From NCBI RefSeq assembly GCF_016522505.1, contig NZ_JAEHOH010000001.1, forward strand, positions 434,001-498,000: DNA of 64,000 nucleotides, written 5' to 3'. Below are positions 59,674-64,000 of this stretch, piece by piece; position 1 is the stretch's first letter, and each line of letters begins with the position of its first letter. A program made the position numbers and the translations under genes. The notes beneath the pieces were generated by a model. The model ran no database searches and had not been told where the DNA came from. It was given only the letters and a program-made list of their open reading frames with translations. The stretch comes from Leucobacter chromiisoli (lineage in GTDB: Bacteria > Actinomycetota > Actinomycetes > Actinomycetales > Microbacteriaceae).

Positions 59674-61035
59674 ATGGGTGAGAACCCCTCGCAGGGTGAT
59701 TCCGGCCGGGGTGAGGGGGCGCACGCGAGCGCAGCAGTGCCCGAGAGCGCAGCAGCGCCCGACGCTGCCACCGGCCCGCTCGCCGGGATCCGCGTCGCCG
59801 ACTTCTCGCGCGTGCTCGCCGGCCCGCACGCGACGATGATCCTCGCCGATCTCGGAGCCGACGTCATCAAGATCGAGAGCCCCGAGGGCGACGGCACCCG
59901 GCAGTGGCGCCCGCCGGTGAACGCGGTGGGGCAGAGCACCTACTTCGCGGGTGTCAACCGCGGGAAGCGCTCGGTGGTGTGCGACCTGCGATCCGAGGAC
60001 GGACTGGCTCGCGCGCGGCGGCTCGCCCGCTCCGCCGACGTGGTCGTCGAGAACTTCAAACCCGGCACGATGGATCGCTTCGGCCTCGGGTACGCCGAGG
60101 TGTCGGCGGTCAATCCGGGCGTCGTGTACTGCTCGATCTCGGGCTTCGGCGACGCGGCGGGGGCCGAGCTTCCCGGCTACGACCTGCTCGTGCAGGCGGT
60201 CGGAGGGCTCATGAGCATCACGGGGGCGAGCGACGACGACGGCGGGGAGCCGACCAAGGTGGGCGTCGCGCTCGTCGACGTGCTCACGGGGCTGAACGCG
60301 GTGATCGGGATCCAGGCCGCGTTGCGTGCGCGGGATCTGCCGCCTGCCGAGCCGCGCGGGAGCGGCGAGGCCGGGGCGACCCCCACCGAGCCGCGCGGGA
60401 GCGAGGCGAGGGGCCGGGGTCAGCACGTCAAGGTGACGCTGCTCGGCTCGCTGCTCTCCGCGCTCGCGAACCAGGCGTCCTCGACGCTCGAGACGGGGAC
60501 GTCCCCGGGGCGGATGGGCAACGCGCACCCGTCGATCGCGCCGTACGAGACGCTCGCCGCCCGCGACCAGGCGATCGCGCTGGCCGTGGGCACGGACGGT
60601 CAGTTCTCGCGGCTGTGCGAGGCGCTCGGGATCCCCGACCTCGCCGAGGATCCGCGGTTCGCCGACAACCCCTCGCGCGTGGCGCATCGCGCCGAGCTCC
60701 GCGCCCTGCTCGAGGAGCGCCTGGGGGAACGGCCCGCGGACGAGTGGATCGGCGAGTTCACCGCGCGGAGCATCCCTGCCGGGCGGGTGAACACGATCGG
60801 GCAGGCGTTCGAGCTCGCCGATTCGCTCGGTCTCGGTGCGGTCGCCGAGACCGCCGCCGTGGGGCCGGACGGCGAACGGCGCACCCTGCGCTCGGTCGCG
60901 ACCCCCATCTCGCTCTCCGAGACGCCGGTCGGCACGCGGCTGCCCCCGCCGGCGCTCGGCGCCCACGACGACGCGGACTGGCTGCCGCGCCCCGAGCCGT
61001 CCCCATCCCGAACCGCCCAGAAGGAGCAGGAATGA
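59674..61035 (+). CDS. Class III (CaiB/FRC) CoA-transferase, probable glutarate CoA-transferase
   Basis: A 453-residue CoA-transferase. The fold begins LAGIRVADFSRVLAGPHATMILADLGADVIKIE after a 34-residue disordered N-terminus. The catalytic aspartate is D170 in LPGYDLLVQAVGG. FRVLC-type end motifs and a Gly/Pro insert (about 230-248) follow. It overlaps a glutaryl-CoA dehydrogenase gene by four bases, so activation of glutarate (as by human SUGCT) is the best guess; other dicarboxylates are possible. A GTG at 59653 is an alternative start. Confidence 0.8.
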   Translation: MGENPSQGDSGRGEGAHASAAVPESAAAPDAATGPLAGIRVADFSRVLAGPHATMILADLGADVIKIESPEGDGTRQWRPPVNAVGQSTYFAGVNRGKRSVVCDLRSEDGLARARRLARSADVVVENFKPGTMDRFGLGYAEVSAVNPGVVYCSISGFGDAAGAELPGYDLLVQAVGGLMSITGASDDDGGEPTKVGVALVDVLTGLNAVIGIQAALRARDLPPAEPRGSGEAGATPTEPRGSEARGRGQHVKVTLLGSLLSALANQASSTLETGTSPGRMGNAHPSIAPYETLAARDQAIALAVGTDGQFSRLCEALGIPDLAEDPRFADNPSRVAHRAELRALLEERLGERPADEWIGEFTARSIPAGRVNTIGQAFELADSLGLGAVAETAAVGPDGERRTLRSVATPISLSETPVGTRLPPPALGAHDDADWLPRPEPSPSRTAQKEQE

Positions 61036-62195
61036 CCACCACCATCGACCAGCTGTTCGACGTCGCGGATCTCGTCTCCGCCGAGGAGCGCGAGTGGCAG
61101 CTGCGGGCGCGCGAGTTCGCGCAGACCCGCATCCGGCCGATCATCGACCGGGCGTTCGAGGAGCGGCGCCTGCCGGCGGAGCTGCTGCCCGAGGTGGGCG
61201 CATTCGGCGCCTTCGGCATGTACATGGAGGGCTACGGCCTCCGAGGCGCCTCCTCCGTGGCGTACGGCCTGGTGGCGATGGAGTTCGAGGCGGTCGACTC
61301 GGGGTTCCGCACAGCGCTCTCGGTGCAGGGATCCCTCGCCATGGGGGCGATCTACAAGTTCGGCTCCGATGAGCAGAAGGAGCGCTGGCTGCCCGCGATG
61401 GGCCGGGGCGAGGCGATCGGCTTCTTCGGGCTGACGGAGCCGCAGGGCGGATCCGACCCGAACACGATGGTCACGACGGCCCGTCGCGACGGCGGCGAGT
61501 GGGTGCTGAACGGCCGCAAGCGCTGGATCGGCCTCGCCACGATCGCGCAGGTGGGCGTGATCTGGGCGAAGGATGACGAGGGCGTCGTGCGCGGCTTCGT
61601 CGTGCCGACGGATACGCCGGGCTTCCGCGCGACCGCGATCGAGAACAAGCTGTCGATGCGAGCCTCGCTGCAGACCGAGATCGAGCTGAACGACGTGCGC
61701 CTGCCCGCCGACGCGATCCTGCCGGGTTCGCGGGGGCTCTCCTCGCCGTTCAAGTGCCTCAACGAGGCTCGTTACGGCATCGCCTGGGGCGTCATGGGCG
61801 CGGCGCGATCCTGCCTCGAGGTCGCCGTGCGACGGGCCCAGACCCGCGAGGTGTTCGGGGCGCCCATCGGCGGGAAGCAGATCATCCAGGCCAAGCTCGC
61901 CGACATGTTCGTCGAGTACGAGAAAGGGCTGCTGCTCGCGCTGCACCTCGGCCGCCTCAAGGACGCGGGCAGACTCACCCATGGCCAGATCTCGGTGGGC
62001 AAGCTCAACAACGTGCGCGAGGCGATCAAGATCGCGGGCACGAGTCGCGCGATCCTCGGCGGCGACGGCATCACCGACGACTTCCCCGTGATGCGGCACA
62101 TGGCGAACCTCGAGTCGGTGCGCACCTACGAGGGCACCGACGAGGTGCACCAGCTGGTCATCGGGCGCGAACTCACGGGGATCGCCGCGTTCTAA
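61032..62195 (+). CDS. gcdH: Glutaryl-CoA dehydrogenase
   Basis: FAD acyl-CoA dehydrogenase of 387 residues that oxidises and decarboxylates glutaryl-CoA to crotonyl-CoA. The glutarate-specific arginine is R93 in SGFRTALSVQGSLAM and the catalytic base E367 in RTYEGTDEVHQLVIGREL; both align with human GCDH R94 and E370. FAD motifs GFFGLTEPQGGSDP and IGLATIA are present. The ATGA overlap with the CoA-transferase makes a two-gene glutarate module. Confidence 0.92.
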   Translation: MTTTIDQLFDVADLVSAEEREWQLRAREFAQTRIRPIIDRAFEERRLPAELLPEVGAFGAFGMYMEGYGLRGASSVAYGLVAMEFEAVDSGFRTALSVQGSLAMGAIYKFGSDEQKERWLPAMGRGEAIGFFGLTEPQGGSDPNTMVTTARRDGGEWVLNGRKRWIGLATIAQVGVIWAKDDEGVVRGFVVPTDTPGFRATAIENKLSMRASLQTEIELNDVRLPADAILPGSRGLSSPFKCLNEARYGIAWGVMGAARSCLEVAVRRAQTREVFGAPIGGKQIIQAKLADMFVEYEKGLLLALHLGRLKDAGRLTHGQISVGKLNNVREAIKIAGTSRAILGGDGITDDFPVMRHMANLESVRTYEGTDEVHQLVIGRELTGIAAF

Positions 62196-62234
62196 TGTGC
62201 AGGAGGGGCGTGCGCGGGGCGTGCGCTCAGGACG

Positions 62235-62885
62235 ATGCGTGCGCCCAGCACGCTGGCCGCCGCCGCCATGCCGCCCCTCGGGCTGCTGGTCGCCCTGCAG
62301 ATCGCCGCGATCCCCCTCAACGCGCTCGTCGGGTCGATCGCCGCATTCGGCGAGGAGATCGGCTGGCGCGGCTGGCTGCTCCCGGCGCTGCGGCCGCTCG
62401 GAGCGTGGCCCGCGCTGCTGCTGAGCGGAGCGATCTGGGGGCTGTGGCACACGCCGGTGATCCTGCTCGGATACAACTTCAATCGCACCGACTGGAGCGG
62501 CGTCGCGCTCATGACCGTCGGCGCCGTCGTCTGGGGCGTGCTGTTCGGCTGGGTGCGTCTGCGGAGCGGGTCCGTCTGGCCCGCGGTGCTCGGTCACGCC
62601 GCGCTCAACGCCTCGGCGGGATTGCTCATCTGGCTGCCGGCCGCCGGCGAGCCGATGGAGATGGCGCTCGTGAACCCGCTCGGCGTCTCGGGGTGGATCG
62701 TGGTGGCGGCCGTCGTGCTGATCCTCCTGCTCACCCGGCAGTTCGGGCCCGAGCCCGAGCTCGCTCCGAAGCGCGTCGCAGGCCGACGCCCCTCGGCGCC
62801 GTCCGCGACCCCCGGTGCTCCGGACGATCCCCGGGCCGCTGAGAGCGGCTCGGGGCTACCGCCCGGGGAACCAGAAGCCCGGTAG
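62235..62885 (+). CDS. CPBP-family intramembrane protease, N-terminally truncated
   Basis: A 216-residue protein with the CPBP/Abi catalytic core: E40-E41 and R45 in FGEEIGWRG, H72 in WGLWHTP and H121/N125 in GHAALNAS. Family members normally carry 100-180 residues (three to four helices) before the EExxxR motif; here only about 40 are possible, because the gcdH stop codon is the next in-frame stop upstream. The remaining helices and a 45-residue Pro-rich tail are intact. This looks like a gene whose 5' half was lost at the gcdH junction. It may be inactive. Confidence 0.7.
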   Translation: MRAPSTLAAAAMPPLGLLVALQIAAIPLNALVGSIAAFGEEIGWRGWLLPALRPLGAWPALLLSGAIWGLWHTPVILLGYNFNRTDWSGVALMTVGAVVWGVLFGWVRLRSGSVWPAVLGHAALNASAGLLIWLPAAGEPMEMALVNPLGVSGWIVVAAVVLILLLTRQFGPEPELAPKRVAGRRPSAPSATPGAPDDPRAAESGSGLPPGEPEAR

Positions 62886-63431
62886 TACGGCGAGCATCGC
62901 CTCGCGCAGCATCTCGCGACTGCAGTCCTCGCGCCGCAGCCACACCCCGATCGCCCCGACCAGGCCGGAGGCGATGAAGCTCGCGACGACATCCCGGTCG
63001 ATGGTCGGATCGAGCGGTCCGCCGCCCTCCGGCTCGCCGAGGAACGCCCGCGCCGACTCGGCGAAGTGGGCGGCCAGCACGTGGCCCGCCGTGCTGTCGT
63101 GAGGGCTCGCGAAGGCCGTCTCGTAGATGTCGCGGAACCGCTCGATGTGGTCGAGCACCTCGGTCATCGTCGACTGGAACACCGCGCGGGGATCGCTGCC
63201 GGGCGTCGCGTAGCCCTGCAGCCGCTCCCGCACCGGATCCAGCTCCTGCGCGAGCAGCGCCTCGAGGGCCTCGGCGGGCGAGGTGAAGTGCTTGTAGAAG
63301 GTGGCGCGGTTGATGCCGGCCGTCTCGGTGAGCTGCGAGACCGTGATCTCGGACACCGAGGCCTCGGAGGCCAGCTCGGCGATGGCGCGATCCAGCGCCG
63401 CGCGCGTGCGCACCACTCGTGCGTCGGTCAT
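62856..63431 (-). CDS. TetR-family regulator (copy 1)
   Basis: A 191-residue regulator. The DNA-binding domain is at residues 8-52 (VRTRAALDRAIAELASEASVSEITVSQLTETAGINRATFYKHF). A ligand domain follows, ending FIASGLVGAIGVWLRRE. It overlaps the truncated CPBP gene by 30 bp tail to tail and is paralogous to the partial gene next to it. The target may be the glutarate module, but no palindrome near 59.6 kb supports this. Confidence 0.88.
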   Translation of the reverse strand: MTDARVVRTRAALDRAIAELASEASVSEITVSQLTETAGINRATFYKHFTSPAEALEALLAQELDPVRERLQGYATPGSDPRAVFQSTMTEVLDHIERFRDIYETAFASPHDSTAGHVLAAHFAESARAFLGEPEGGGPLDPTIDRDVVASFIASGLVGAIGVWLRREDCSREMLREAMLAVLPGFWFPGR

Positions 63432-63445
63432 GCGATGTCCGCCTT

Positions 63446-63463
63446 ACTCTCTGAACTCTCTGA
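63446..63463. repeat. 9-bp tandem duplication
   Basis: ACTCTCTGA occurs twice head to tail (63446-63454, 63455-63463), 15 bp upstream of the first TetR gene on its promoter side. Small, possibly a half-site pair. Confidence 0.5.
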
Positions 63464-63511
63464 ACTCCCGGGCTTCGGGGCTCCCGGTTCGGTCGCAGTC
63501 CGCCTCCGCCG

Positions 63512-64000
63512 TCACGTCGTGCGCGGTCGGAGCCACCAGTCGGGGGCGCAGCCGACCAGCGTACGGACGAAGTACTCCCGGTCGGGATCTCCGTTCAGCA
63601 CCCACGACTTGATCGCCCCGACGATGCCGTGGGCGAAGAAGCGCGCCGCGGTGTTCGGCTCCAGCTCGAGCACGCGCGGGTCGACCTTCGAGCGGCTCTC
63701 GAGGAACGGGTGCACCGTGTCCGTGAAGAAGTCGCACAGCAGGTTCTGGGCGACGCCGTCGTGAGGCGTGGCGATCGCCATCGCGTACACGTCGCGGAAG
63801 CGCTCCACGTGATCGAGCACCCCCTGCACGCAGTTGCGGTACGCGTCGACCGGGTCGACGTCGGGCGACGAGAAGTCGGCCGAGAAGCGGTCGCGGACCG
63901 GCCCCAGCTCGGCCTGCAGGAAGGATGCGAGCGTCTCGGAGGGGGAATCGAAGTGCTTGTAGAAGGTGGCGCGGTTGATGCCCGCGTCCTCGGCGAGCTG
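63512..64000 (-). CDS. TetR-family regulator (copy 2, 5' end outside window)
   Basis: The open frame enters from the right edge with LAEDAGINRATFYKHF, the end of a TetR helix-turn-helix, and runs to 63512. Visible length is 162 residues. It is close to copy 1 in both HTH (ETAGINRATFYKHF) and ligand domain (HVERFRDVYAMAIATPHDG versus HIERFRDIYETAFASPHDS), so the two arose by tandem duplication. The first part of the DNA-binding domain is missing only because the window ends. Confidence 0.87.
   Translation of the reverse strand, partial: QLAEDAGINRATFYKHFDSPSETLASFLQAELGPVRDRFSADFSSPDVDPVDAYRNCVQGVLDHVERFRDVYAMAIATPHDGVAQNLLCDFFTDTVHPFLESRSKVDPRVLELEPNTAARFFAHGIVGAIKSWVLNGDPDREYFVRTLVGCAPDWWLRPRTT

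Overview
The window is 64 kb of very GC-rich, densely packed bacterial chromosome. GTG starts, 4-base ATGA/GTGA gene overlaps and leaderless-type promoters are frequent. These traits, together with a small MGxLxY protein of the DUF7882 type, a variant-leucine-repeat protein and the folE-folP-folB-folK-DUF3180-PH-PH order, point to an actinobacterium of the family Microbacteriaceae. A Leucobacter-like genus is my best guess but is not proven. I see no rRNA, tRNA, CRISPR array, insertion sequence or phage gene.

Layout. 1-7.7 kb: the end of folE, then folP, folB, folK, a DUF3180 membrane protein, two PH-domain membrane proteins, a DUF2520 protein and lysS. 7.7-11.4 kb: purL (reverse) and a Pro/Gln-rich membrane protein. 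11.5-15.5 kb: an iron-siderophore ABC importer behind a DtxR/IdeR-like box. 15.6-17.6 kb: an Lrp/AsnC regulator divergent from an MFS transporter, with an AT-rich nested palindrome between them. 17.7-30.3 kb: a catabolic island. It has a seven-gene reverse operon (peptide-type ABC importer, amidase, TIM-barrel enzyme, PGDH_C-type dehydrogenase), a FadR-type GntR regulator with a near-consensus operator, a fused DhaK-DhaL kinase, a triosephosphate-isomerase paralogue and a second FadR-type regulator. 30.4-34.8 kb: a two-component system divergent from an ABC exporter-type operon, with twin palindromes between. 34.9-39.9 kb: an SDR, an aldehyde dehydrogenase, an isopropylmalate-type dehydrogenase and an MFS protein; the divergent promoter region carries a second FadR-like operator.

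39.9-48.2 kb is a complete early-to-middle haem block: hemA reverse, then hemE-hemG-hemC-hemD-hemB-hemL overlapping in series. hemQ/chdC and hemH/cpfC are not here. 48.3-57.9 kb carries purQ, purS, purC, purD, purF and purM, interspersed with small conserved genes: a variant-leucine-repeat protein, an SRPBCC protein with a long acidic repetitive tail, an SCP-family protein, a small membrane protein and two tandem TatA/E paralogues. 57.9-64 kb has an ArgA-type acetyltransferase, two small proteins, a CoA-transferase plus glutaryl-CoA-dehydrogenase pair, an N-terminally truncated CPBP protease and two paralogous TetR regulators. The second TetR gene runs off the window.

The most interesting region is the 17.7-38.6 kb catabolic island. 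The combination of a PGDH_C-type dehydrogenase, a xylose-isomerase-like TIM barrel, a Dak-type kinase and a TIM paralogue matches the known decarboxylating route of D-apionate catabolism (ApnO, OiaC, LerK, LerI: D-apionate to L-erythrulose to erythrulose phosphates). Here it is joined to a peptide-type importer and an amidase, and two similar CTGGT/ACCAG-type operators tie two promoter regions together. The chemical assignment is inference and needs assay.
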